From: an uncultured Muribaculaceae bacterium
GTDB lineage: Bacteria; Bacteroidota; Bacteroidia; Bacteroidales; Muribaculaceae
Direction of reading: 5' to 3'
NCBI GenBank assembly: GCA_910586995.1
Contig: CAJUKZ010000002.1
Coordinates: forward strand, 372,001-436,000
Length of the DNA: 64,000 nt
The position numbers and the translations under genes are program-made. The notes under the pieces are model-generated. The model made no database searches. It was not told the DNA's origin and was given only the letters and a program-made list of their open reading frames with translations. Positions 10,101-18,385 of this stretch are shown here, one piece after another. Numbering within the stretch: position 1 is the stretch's first letter; every line of letters begins with the position of its first letter.

Positions 10101-13100
10101 CTGAGAAACGCTGGGGCGGCATCATGCGCCGCATGGACAACACAAACTTCGAGCAAAGCAATATAGAATATGTTCAATTCTGGCTACTAAGCCCTTTCCT
10201 CGATCCAGAAGCGCCTAAAAACGACGGTGGCGATCTCTATATCAACTTTGGAGAAATAAGCGAAGATATTCTGAAAGACGGACTCAAAAGTTATGAGAAC
10301 GGCATCCCTTACGATGGCAACGACCAATATCTGAAAGAGACAAACTGGGGTCGTGTCTCGTCGCAGAACTCGCTCACCTATTCGTTCGACAATAATTCAG
10401 GGGCACGCCTAGTGCAGGACGTCGGCCTTGACGGTCTGCCAAACGAGATGGAGTTCACGTTCCACTCCTATGCCGACTATCTGACGCAATTACGCCAACG
10501 TTTGTCGCCCGACGCAGTTGACCGCATGCAGAACGACCAGTTCTCTCCATTCAACGACCCCGCCGGTGACAACTATCATTTCTACCGCGGTTACGACTAC
10601 GACGAACAGCGTCTGGGCATACTCGACCGCTACAAGCATTACAATGGCGTAGAAGGCAACTCCCTTTCTCCAAGCGACGTGAGCGATCCTCTCTATCAGT
10701 CGGCCAGATCAGGTCCGGATGTAGAGGATATCAACCAGGACAATACGCTCAACGAATACGAACGGTACTTCCAATACAAAGTATCGATACGCCCCGAAGA
10801 TCTTGAAGTAGGCAAAAACTACATCACAGACAAGCAGGTATCACTTGTGCGTGGCCGCGACGGCAACGACTATGAATCAGTATGGTATCAATTCAAGATA
10901 CCCTTGAGCGACTACGAACGCAAGGTAGGCTCGATCAACGATCTTTCCACCGTGCGCTTCGCCCGTATTTTCATGACCGGATTCAAGGAAGTGACACACC
11001 TGAGATTCGCTACGCTCGAACTCGTAAGAGGTGAATGGCGTCCGTACAAATTCAACCTAAACAACCGAGGAGACGCTCCTGCCGAAGGCCAACTCGACAT
11101 ATCGGTGGTCAACATCGAGGAAAACGCCTCGCGCTCGCCTGTCAACTATGTACTCCCACCGGGAGTCAACCGCATACAAGACCCGGGCCAATCGCAGGCC
11201 GTGCAGCTAAACGAGCAGTCGATGTCGCTTAAAGTCATGGATCTGAACGCAGGAGACGCCCGTGCCGTATACCGCAACACCCAGCATGACCTGCGCAACT
11301 ACAAGCGACTACAGATGCATGTCCATGCCGAGGCTCTCATCGACGACAAGACAGACCTCCGCTCCGGCGATCTGTCGCTTTTCGTACGTCTTGGTACGGA
11401 TGTCAAGAACAATTACTACGAATACTCCATACCTCTTACCCTCACCCCGGCAGGACGCTACGGCGACTCTCCATCTCAGCGCGAGATAGTTTGGCCGGAG
11501 AACAACTTCCTTGATTTCAGCCTACAGCATTTCGTACAGCTAAAGCGTCAGCGCAACCGCGACAAAGCCGACGAAAATTCGGGTGTCGGCTATGCTGTCC
11601 TGTACAGCGGCCGTGACCCCGACAACGAGCGCAATACCATATCTGTGCTTGGTAATCCGTCGTTGAGCGATGTCAGAGTCATGCTCATAGGCATCCGCAA
11701 CAATTCAGCAGCCACAAAAGATGCTACTATCTGGGTCAACGAGCTAAAAGTCACTGACTTCGATGCAGACGGCGGCTGGGCGTTCAAGAGCAATGTGAAT
11801 CTGTCGCTGTCCGATATAGCTCAAGTCAACTTCGGCGCACATATCGAGACCGCAGGTTTCGGCAATGTGGACCAGGCCCTGAACGACCGCCGTATGGACG
11901 ACTACCAGCAGTACAACGTTGCCGTACAGGCAGATCTGGGACGCTTCCTGCCTGAAAAAGTCAAGCTGCGCGCCCCGATCTACTATTCTGTCACAAAACA
12001 GAAAACCACACCCAAATACAATCCGCTCGATCAGGATGTACTGCTCAAGGACGCACTGGACGAAGCAGTCAACAAACAGGAGCGCGACTCCATCGAGGCA
12101 TTCGCTGTAGAACGTACCACAATTCGCAGTTTCTCACTCAGCGGACTTAATTTCGGCATCACCAGCGCAACACCGAAGCCTTGGGACCCAGGAAATTTCT
12201 CAATAAGCTACTCTTTCAACAAGCAGACCCGCATCGACCCTACAACGGAGTACGAATACACCAACGACTACCGGGGCTCGTTCCAATACAGCTACTCGCC
12301 ATACGTGCGCGGAATAAGGCCATTCGGATGGATAAAGTCCAAAAGCAAGAACATGAAGTTCCTGCGCGAGTGGGAGATAAACTATCTGCCGGCCAATATC
12401 TCGTTCCTGACCACGATGTCCCGCTACTATTACGAACAGCAGACCCGCTCCCAGGTCGACCAGATGTTCCAGCTTCCTGTATCAGTAAGCAAGAATTTCC
12501 TCTGGGATCGTCAGCTTGCCCTTTCGTGGAATATCACAAAACAACTGCAACTTACATTCAATTCCAACACATCGGCTCGCATCGAGGAGACGGTAGGCGC
12601 GGTCAACAAGAAACTTTTCCCCGACAAATACCGCGAATGGAAAGATACCGTCTGGCAGAGCATCCTGTCGATGGGTACTCCGTGGCAATACAACCAGAGC
12701 TTCTCAGCCACATATAAAGCCCCATTCAGCCGCATACCGGTTCTTGACTATCTCAGCGGACAGGCTTCGTTTAATTCGTCGTACAGATGGGATCGCGGCG
12801 CAACTGTCGATAATCAGAAACTCGGCAACACGATCAACAACCAGTCGGCATGGACTCTGGACGGACGTATCAACTTCGAAAACATCTACAACAAGTTCAA
12901 GTATACCCGCGAGGTGCATAAACGCTTCTCTGCAAAGACAAATAAAAACCAGACCAAGAAAAAGCCTAAAAGATTCGAACGCACATTCCAGCTTAAACCG
13001 GATACCTCGATCGTGATCAAGCATAACCTGCGCACCAGAAAGGTGAAGGTGACAGGTATCGACGCCGACGGAAAAAAGGTGCAGTTGCGCACACAGGTCA

Positions 13101-14620
13101 TAGACGCCAATAATGTGGAGGTACTGACCCGAGGCGACATGAATGTGAAGTTCACGATACTCGAGATCCTGAAAGAAGAAAGAAACATCTGGCGCGAGAT
13201 TGGCGAACACGCCACACGCCTGGCAATGTCGCCACGACAGCTCTCCGTACGCTACCGTAACACACAGACAATGACAATACCGCTCTTTGCCCCCAACATA
13301 GGCAACGTGTTCGGACAGACATACAGCTATGGACCAATGGCCCCGGGCCTCGACTTCGCTTTCGGCTTCACCGGCCGCGATTTCATCGACAAGGCTCTTG
13401 ACCGCGGCTGGCTCATCACCGACGATGGTCAGACGTCACCTGCAATATGGAGCCGTACCAAAGAGCTTAACATAGAACTCACTCTCGAACTATTCAAGGG
13501 TTTCAAAGTGCAGCTCACGACCAACCGCACCGACAACCGCTCGCAACAGATCCAGTTCATGTACGACAACATGCCCATAACCCGCAGCGGCTCATTCACA
13601 ATGACACACATGGCAATCCTGACATCTCTGCGCGGCTCAAAGGCATCCAACGGATATGAAAGCAAAGCATTCAACGACTTCCTCAACAACATCCCTATCG
13701 TGCGCGATCGCGTCGAGAGCCAGTATGCCGGTCTGAACTATCCGACATCAGGATTTTTGCAGAACAACTCGCATGCCGGTAAGCCTTTCGACCCGGAAGT
13801 AGGCACTGTATCCCAGACAAGCAGCGACGTACTTATCCCCGCATTCCTCGCCGCCTACTCAGGACGCAGCGCCAAAAAGATATTCCTGAATCCGTTCCCA
13901 TCGTTCCGCTTTGCCATGCCTAACTGGCGAATCACCTACGACGGTCTTGTCAACATAGGCAACATGCGCAATATATTCCGAAGCTTCACCATTAACCATG
14001 CCTACCAATGCACCTACACCGTTGGCAGCTACAGTTCTTATCTCAACTGGGCCACGGCAGACGGTGAACTCGGTTTCACTCTCGACGAACTCACCGGAGA
14101 ACCCATACCATCGTCGCCCTACAACATATCATCGGTAGCAATCATGGAGCGATTCGCACCGCTGATCGGTGTATCGATGACACTGAAGAACGACATCACA
14201 CTTAACGCGGAATACCGCGACAGCCGCACACTGACACTCAACACCGCAGCCGGACAGGTTGTAGAAGCCACAAACCGTGGTATCACCGTAGGAGCCGGCT
14301 ACAAGATCGTAGGATTCAATACATTCCTCAAAATGAAAGGTTCGGAGAACGGCATCAGCAATGACCTCACGCTACACGCCGACTTCTCTATCGTGAACAA
14401 CCAGGCCCTGATACGCAGGATAGAGACCGGCTACACACAGGCCACGTCAGGATCACGCACGATGAACCTCAACTTCACAGCATCCTACATCATGAGCAAA
14501 CGCCTCACGCTGTCGGCATTCTTCGAGCATCAGGTCAACACTCCGATAGTGACAACCTCTGCCTACCCCACTACCAATACAGCTTACGGCATACAACTCA
14601 GCCTTTCGCTGTCGCGATAG
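7142..14620 (+). CDS. sprA: T9SS outer-membrane translocon SprA (Sov)
   Basis: A 2492-residue protein, the size expected for SprA/Sov, the giant outer-membrane beta-barrel through which T9SS cargo leaves the periplasm. The N-terminus has a hydrophobic export segment (about 14-32). Diagnostic stretches are 'FNVFDMNFALGPLEKIFGPGGVQLKTQGS' region residues (about 160-195), 'GSSYIDDFESTQTGIDLRSP' (about 849-868) and a long series of amphipathic beta strands to the C-terminal 'YGIQLSLSLSR', ending in alternating strand residues. A Lys/Arg-rich stretch around residues 1922-1945 is unusually basic for a barrel protein and may be a periplasmic or plug insert. ruvA upstream of sprA is, as I recall, a common arrangement in Bacteroidetes. 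The stop overlaps the convergent antiporter gene by 23 bp. Confidence 0.95.
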   Translation: MAKAPRTSPKNSIIRTIAVLAIITVAGCMFVPMLAESPYFNTKVERPAPAGPPAGYVESPAPADSLSQQEGYVAPRPTVPRNYDELMASELAFDLATPSNIKTVAEFDPETGYYVVRTRVGDIEIATPFMISEQQYNNWQMRRLMQDYYQRRNMELIEGKDKEPFNVFDMNFALGPLEKIFGPGGVQLKTQGSVQISMGIKSNKTDNPALPLNSRRKTFFDFDQKIQATIAATVGDRMKFNMTYNTDATFDFDSKNLKLAYQGKEDDIVQSLEAGNVSMTTGSSLVRGSTALFGIKGVLQFGKLTTTLLVSQQNSETRSVSTRGGVQTTTFTVNADEYDQNRHFFLSHYFRDNYDKFCSRLPYVASGINITRIEVWVTNKTGRYNESRNIVAFMDLGEDRVLQSDYWIPDMSVSVPRNASNNLLSVIKNDYPDARNINMVTQVLQPLEAYGIEGGMDYEKVESARLLSPNEYTLNAALGYISIKSQLNADEVLGVAYEYTYGGQVYQVGEFSGDITTTDQSLYVKMLKSTTTNPKVPMWKLMMKNVYNLGAYQVQKSNFRMQIKYLSDTTGTQINYLPVPGLNNQSLLQVMNLDRLDNSEQSNPDGFFDFIEGYTIMPETGKVIFPVVEPFGSHLAEKINDPVLAEKYVYQELYDSTLVVARQFADKNKFMLTGEYQASSGSQIRLNAMNVPRGSVVVMAGGVTLVENSDYTVDYAMGIVTITNQSIIDSGQSISVTLENQSMFSTQRKTLLGLDLQYKFNKNLNVGATLLHFSEKALTEKVNIGDEVINNTMVGLNLAYNSEFMWLTNLLNKIPTVNATQPSRINVVAEYAQLIPHSQKSGSNKGSSYIDDFESTQTGIDLRSPYSWSLASTPYESGPNALFPEAALSDNVDYGKNRALLSWYYIDRMFTSRNSSLAPGYLRSDLKQLSNPYVREVRYNEIFPGREQAYGESSLIQTLNLSFYPTERGPYNLDATEIDTDGNLLNPEKRWGGIMRRMDNTNFEQSNIEYVQFWLLSPFLDPEAPKNDGGDLYINFGEISEDILKDGLKSYENGIPYDGNDQYLKETNWGRVSSQNSLTYSFDNNSGARLVQDVGLDGLPNEMEFTFHSYADYLTQLRQRLSPDAVDRMQNDQFSPFNDPAGDNYHFYRGYDYDEQRLGILDRYKHYNGVEGNSLSPSDVSDPLYQSARSGPDVEDINQDNTLNEYERYFQYKVSIRPEDLEVGKNYITDKQVSLVRGRDGNDYESVWYQFKIPLSDYERKVGSINDLSTVRFARIFMTGFKEVTHLRFATLELVRGEWRPYKFNLNNRGDAPAEGQLDISVVNIEENASRSPVNYVLPPGVNRIQDPGQSQAVQLNEQSMSLKVMDLNAGDARAVYRNTQHDLRNYKRLQMHVHAEALIDDKTDLRSGDLSLFVRLGTDVKNNYYEYSIPLTLTPAGRYGDSPSQREIVWPENNFLDFSLQHFVQLKRQRNRDKADENSGVGYAVLYSGRDPDNERNTISVLGNPSLSDVRVMLIGIRNNSAATKDATIWVNELKVTDFDADGGWAFKSNVNLSLSDIAQVNFGAHIETAGFGNVDQALNDRRMDDYQQYNVAVQADLGRFLPEKVKLRAPIYYSVTKQKTTPKYNPLDQDVLLKDALDEAVNKQERDSIEAFAVERTTIRSFSLSGLNFGITSATPKPWDPGNFSISYSFNKQTRIDPTTEYEYTNDYRGSFQYSYSPYVRGIRPFGWIKSKSKNMKFLREWEINYLPANISFLTTMSRYYYEQQTRSQVDQMFQLPVSVSKNFLWDRQLALSWNITKQLQLTFNSNTSARIEETVGAVNKKLFPDKYREWKDTVWQSILSMGTPWQYNQSFSATYKAPFSRIPVLDYLSGQASFNSSYRWDRGATVDNQKLGNTINNQSAWTLDGRINFENIYNKFKYTREVHKRFSAKTNKNQTKKKPKRFERTFQLKPDTSIVIKHNLRTRKVKVTGIDADGKKVQLRTQVIDANNVEVLTRGDMNVKFTILEILKEERNIWREIGEHATRLAMSPRQLSVRYRNTQTMTIPLFAPNIGNVFGQTYSYGPMAPGLDFAFGFTGRDFIDKALDRGWLITDDGQTSPAIWSRTKELNIELTLELFKGFKVQLTTNRTDNRSQQIQFMYDNMPITRSGSFTMTHMAILTSLRGSKASNGYESKAFNDFLNNIPIVRDRVESQYAGLNYPTSGFLQNNSHAGKPFDPEVGTVSQTSSDVLIPAFLAAYSGRSAKKIFLNPFPSFRFAMPNWRITYDGLVNIGNMRNIFRSFTINHAYQCTYTVGSYSSYLNWATADGELGFTLDELTGEPIPSSPYNISSVAIMERFAPLIGVSMTLKNDITLNAEYRDSRTLTLNTAAGQVVEATNRGITVGAGYKIVGFNTFLKMKGSENGISNDLTLHADFSIVNNQALIRRIETGYTQATSGSRTMNLNFTASYIMSKRLTLSAFFEHQVNTPIVTTSAYPTTNTAYGIQLSLSLSR

Positions 14621-16070
14621 CCCCGGCAACCGGTATACGGTAGCCCATACGCGCTATCAGAACCGTGATCAGCGGACAAAGAATATTGAAAAAACAAAAA
14701 GGGAAATAAGCTACCGTAGACACTCCGAGTACAGCCGACTGGGTGACACCACAGGAATTCCACGGTATAAGTACCGATGTCACAGACACAGAATCCTCGC
14801 ACGTACGACTCAGAAGCCTCGGCTCAAGATTGAAGCGCCGGTAGACGTTGCGGTAGATATTGCCGTTGATAATAAGCGACAGATACTGGTCGGCAGTGCA
14901 TGAGTTCAGAAACAGACCGCTGCACACCGTAGCACCGACAATTGAAGTACGACGCTTGAGAGCCCGTGTGAATGATGAAGCCAGTACAGAAAGCATACCT
15001 GTTCCGATCATTGCCGCCCCGAACACCATTGCCGAAAGTACAAGGCCAACGGTAGGCAGCATGCCGGTGATGCCGGAAGTAGACACGAGCGCATCAATAT
15101 GCGGATTGCCAGTAGCCATCTCGTTGTCGGTCCAAAGCACACGCATCACCGACAGGATATAATCCACCCATCCGGTTGCCGACGATGTGATTACGGCAAC
15201 TATCTGCGGCTGAAATACAAAAATACCGCATAGACCAAGCAATGCGCTCGAAAGCATAGTGACCAATGTAGGGACACGGCGAGCTATCAGAATTCCCGTG
15301 CATAGAGGTATAATCAAAGTCCATCCTGTAAGGTCAAAAGTCTGCGAAAGCACAGCGGACAGACTGTCAGCACCAGCGGCCGAATCACTACCCACGGAAA
15401 ACACACCTATCAGCAGAAATGCAATCAACGACAATGCCATAGCCGGCCCTGTGGTGAGCAGCATATATCGGATATGATCAAAAAGATCGACTCCGCATGT
15501 CGAGGATGCAACAACCGTAGTATCGCTCAACGGCGACATCTTGTCGCCGAAATAAGCTCCCGATATTATAGCGCCTGCCGTTACGGCTGCACCGAAGCCA
15601 AGAGCATCCCCGATGCCCATGAAAGCTATGCCTATGGTTGCAATAGTGGACCACGAACTGCCGGTAAGGACCGACACAATGCCGCACACAGCACAAGCAA
15701 TGACCGGGAAGAAAGTAGGATGTATGATATGCAAACCGTAGTGTATCAGCACAGGGACCACCCCACTTAGCATCCATGTGGTGGACACAAGTGCGATAGA
15801 TATAAGTATAGGAACCGCCGGGAGTATCTGACGCGAACTACGCAGATACCCCGTACGCAATCCACGCAGCGTAAGACTTCCGCCTGCCGCTGCGATAACA
15901 AGGGCAAGCACCGAAGCGCCAAGCAGAGCGAACGGACTTAGTTCGGATATATAATCCGGACCTTTTGTGACAATAATAACGATAAGACCTGCAAGCAATG
16001 CAACAACCGGAAATGCAGCGGCTACCGCCGTGACGCGGCGTGTCCCTGCCTTTGGAAATGATATTTTCAA
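14598..16070 (-). CDS. nhaC: NhaC-family Na+/H+ antiporter
   Basis: A 490-residue polytopic membrane protein with about 12 hydrophobic segments. The NhaC hallmark GAIISGAYFGDKMSPLSDTT lies near residues 167-186, and 'GSSWSTIATIGIAFMGIG' just before it is also typical. It would exchange cytoplasmic Na+ for H+; some NhaC paralogues carry organic acids instead, so the exact substrate is not settled. The gene is convergent with sprA and overlaps its last 23 bp. On the minus strand two TAnnTTTG-like boxes lie upstream (16109-16102 and 16239-16232); neither has a good -33 partner. The 258-bp gap up to hipA contains nothing else I recognise. Confidence 0.92.
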   Translation of the reverse strand: MKISFPKAGTRRVTAVAAAFPVVALLAGLIVIIVTKGPDYISELSPFALLGASVLALVIAAAGGSLTLRGLRTGYLRSSRQILPAVPILISIALVSTTWMLSGVVPVLIHYGLHIIHPTFFPVIACAVCGIVSVLTGSSWSTIATIGIAFMGIGDALGFGAAVTAGAIISGAYFGDKMSPLSDTTVVASSTCGVDLFDHIRYMLLTTGPAMALSLIAFLLIGVFSVGSDSAAGADSLSAVLSQTFDLTGWTLIIPLCTGILIARRVPTLVTMLSSALLGLCGIFVFQPQIVAVITSSATGWVDYILSVMRVLWTDNEMATGNPHIDALVSTSGITGMLPTVGLVLSAMVFGAAMIGTGMLSVLASSFTRALKRRTSIVGATVCSGLFLNSCTADQYLSLIINGNIYRNVYRRFNLEPRLLSRTCEDSVSVTSVLIPWNSCGVTQSAVLGVSTVAYFPFCFFNILCPLITVLIARMGYRIPVAGAIATAKG

Positions 16071-16328
16071 TTTTTTACTCTTATTGTACCTGTTTGGGCT
16101 GCAAAATTAGCGAAAAACTTCCGATTCGCCACAATCCCACCGGATGATTTAAAAATAAGCTAACATCTATAGCAAATTTTCACCAAAATCACACCTTGCA
16201 GTCAGCTTCAGATAACTCAATATTTTACTTGCAAATTTAGCATTGAACGACTTTCTGTGAATAAGCATAAAACATACCAGAAATCAAAAAAACCTGATAC
16301 ACAGACGACTGACCTAAACTTCATCGCT

Positions 16329-17822
16329 TTAGTTCATAGGAATAAGGGATTCGACCAATCGTATTTTTTCACTAAGTGGAAGGTTAAAGATGTCTTGCTT
16401 CATCAAATCAGAATAGATTTCCATATTCGGTCGAATGAATTTTCTGTAACGCTTGCCATTGATAATTGCTGCGACCTCAATATGCCCTTTGGAATTAACA
16501 GAGAGTGAAAGATCATCAACAATTCTTCCAAGCGTGTCGCTGAACGATGAATTTATACTGTCCTCTTGATCAAGAAAACCGAAGTCGATCAGATTTTTGT
16601 TTAATGTTTTTTGTATAATGCTATGCCAAGGTTGGGTAATTCCATATTCTGCCGCGTATCGTTTGAAATCCTTGATGGCAACCGCAACTCTATTTATCAT
16701 CGCTTTGGCATTCTTAATATCGTTTTGTTTTGCAAAATCAAGTAAGTCTGCCTTAGTAATTCCGCTTGTTTTGCCTCCGATGCTTAATCTTCGTTCGATA
16801 TTGGGCCCTGTTCCGCTCGTGTTGAATATGAACGTTATGTCGTAAGCCGGAGCCAGCCGCCACTTATCATTTTCTTCAAGAAGGAAGGCAAAGTTTTTGT
16901 TATGATCGTCAGTGTTGTTGGTCATAACATTAAAAACCATTCGACAGAAAAGCTGCTCAATCTCCAACTCTGAAATCGATAGTTCCCGACAGGTAGCTAC
17001 GAGATCCTCATAGCTGCGGGCCTCCGGATTCATTGCAGCCAAGCTCTGCACGTGAATTTTCTTTCCATTGGCTCTATCAAATCGTTTCGTAAGGAAATGA
17101 TTTACCCCTTCAACCGGCAACAAGCGACATTCTTCCATTGCGATTCCTGCAGCAACAGCAATATTGTAATAAGCAGTCTCAACTTCAGCGATGGGCATCG
17201 ACTTATCTCCGAATTTTAGAATGTAATAGCCAAAGCCGTTAAGTCCGTCGGTTTGTCCGGAGCGTATTTCCCCGGTATCATCATTTATGGCTATAACAGC
17301 CTTCATCTGCCTGCCTCCTGCCGACGTGCCGACCGCGAGGAGTGCCTGCAAAGTAAGTTCCTCATCAGTGTTCAGAACCATGTTGTCCCTATCTTCAAGT
17401 ATTTTAAGGGATATATCATATAGTGATTTGATGTCAATTTTGTGAGTATGAGTAAGCTCATCTGCGCATGGCTCATATTCAAGCGCTCCCATTCCCCTGA
17501 TGCCTATAAACATCAGCTTATAAAGCGGAGTGACTTTATTACGGGGAATCTTATTGTCTTTTACCCATTTATCAAAAAGAGTGTTACCCCACGAATCCGG
17601 TAGCGAGTCTGCAATAAAGGGAGGCAAACCTTGATATATTGGTCGTTCATCTCCATAAATAGGTAAAAGATAGTTTCGAGACTTTGAAGGTGACAGAAGT
17701 GGTGCAATATCAGGTATATTGTCCAGCTTAGGATTATACATAAAGTATATTCGTCTTGTAGCAGATTCCAAAACGAGCCGTCCGATTTCTTGTCCCCATA
17801 ATTTCACTTTCAGATACCTCAT
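16329..17822 (-). CDS. hipA: HipA-family serine/threonine kinase (toxin-like)
   Basis: A 497-residue protein with HipA architecture. The N-terminal HipA_N-type region (about 1-110) includes 'GLPPFIADSLPDSWGN'. The C-terminal kinase part has 'ILKFG' with the likely ATP-binding Lys, the catalytic loop NNTDDHNKNF (Asp305, His307) and the 'APAYDIT' metal-binding segment. Family members phosphorylate translation factors or tRNA synthetases and halt growth unless bound by HipB. It is somewhat longer than E. coli HipA. The gene starts 5 bp after the hipB-like gene, so the two are one operon. Codon use is more AT-rich than the flanking genes, consistent with acquisition. Confidence 0.9.
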   Translation of the reverse strand: MRYLKVKLWGQEIGRLVLESATRRIYFMYNPKLDNIPDIAPLLSPSKSRNYLLPIYGDERPIYQGLPPFIADSLPDSWGNTLFDKWVKDNKIPRNKVTPLYKLMFIGIRGMGALEYEPCADELTHTHKIDIKSLYDISLKILEDRDNMVLNTDEELTLQALLAVGTSAGGRQMKAVIAINDDTGEIRSGQTDGLNGFGYYILKFGDKSMPIAEVETAYYNIAVAAGIAMEECRLLPVEGVNHFLTKRFDRANGKKIHVQSLAAMNPEARSYEDLVATCRELSISELEIEQLFCRMVFNVMTNNTDDHNKNFAFLLEENDKWRLAPAYDITFIFNTSGTGPNIERRLSIGGKTSGITKADLLDFAKQNDIKNAKAMINRVAVAIKDFKRYAAEYGITQPWHSIIQKTLNKNLIDFGFLDQEDSINSSFSDTLGRIVDDLSLSVNSKGHIEVAAIINGKRYRKFIRPNMEIYSDLMKQDIFNLPLSEKIRLVESLIPMN

Positions 17823-17827
17823 AACAA

Positions 17828-18145
17828 TTACTTTTTAACTGAGTGTCTTACTCGCTGTACTTTCCTATCATTGTCATCATACATATATGGCGATTCGGGC
17901 AACTCTGGTAGCAATGTCTCCCAGTTTTCGTAAAGACCGATAACTCTCAGCAATCTCAGCAAAGTGCTAAATGAAATGTCAGTCATATTGCCTGACTCAA
18001 ATTTATAGAGCGTAGTCATACCGATTGATGCAGCCTCCGAGACCTCCTTACGGGTCATCCTCAACCGCAACCTATAATCACGAAACCTAAATCCAAGATT
18101 CCGAATTACGTCAGGTGTTGCAAGAGATTTATTTGATAGTATCAT
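17828..18145 (-). CDS. hipB: HipB-like XRE antitoxin/repressor
   Basis: A 105-residue protein with a helix-turn-helix of the XRE/Cro type at about residues 17-72 ('RLRMTRKEVSEAASIGMTTLYKFESG'-like segment, then 'SFSTLLRLLRVIGLYENWETLLPE'). Its position directly before hipA fits a HipB antitoxin that neutralises HipA and represses the operon. The start codon lies inside a perfect 16-bp palindrome (18140-18155), which suggests autoregulation. HipB assignment rests on fold plus context. Confidence 0.88.
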   Translation of the reverse strand: MILSNKSLATPDVIRNLGFRFRDYRLRLRMTRKEVSEAASIGMTTLYKFESGNMTDISFSTLLRLLRVIGLYENWETLLPELPESPYMYDDNDRKVQRVRHSVKK

Positions 18146-18200
18146 TATAATGATATTTATATCTTAATATGCCGTATAACATTCTTTAAAATGATATTTA
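18140..18200. promoter_or_regulatory. Candidate HipB operators
   Basis: AATGATATTTA occurs twice in the hipBA leader, at 18149-18159 and 18190-18200, 41 bp apart (about four helical turns). The first copy is part of the perfect palindrome TATCATTATAATGATA (18140-18155) that covers the hipB start codon. The second adjoins the -7 box. Paired sites this close to the promoter fit HipB autorepression. Confidence 0.5.
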
Positions 18201-18232
18201 CAAAAATAGAAAGAATATTCTAAACCACCAAA
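18201..18232 (-). promoter_or_regulatory. hipBA promoter
   Basis: Read on the minus strand: -33 TTTG at 18232-18229 and -7 TATTTTTG at 18208-18201, with TTG and -7 starts 23 nt apart, the spacing seen at the other promoters in this window. Transcription would begin near 18196, giving a leader of about 50 nt. Confidence 0.65.
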
Positions 18233-18385
18233 TTTAATGCAATTGAGTACCTGCGGTTATGAAAATGGTAGAAGACTACAGAAATTTGTAGATACATGCA
18301 ATACAGTAAAGATTGTGGCTTCATCCCCAGATTTATTCTCAGACAAGCTCTGAAATCTCACGGATTTAGCGTAAATTTGCGTATT

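Noticed and set aside
12181..12717. A 178-codon plus-strand ORF inside sprA
   Set aside because: It lies in another frame of an intact 2492-residue gene and has the Arg/His/Pro-rich make-up of a frame shadow.
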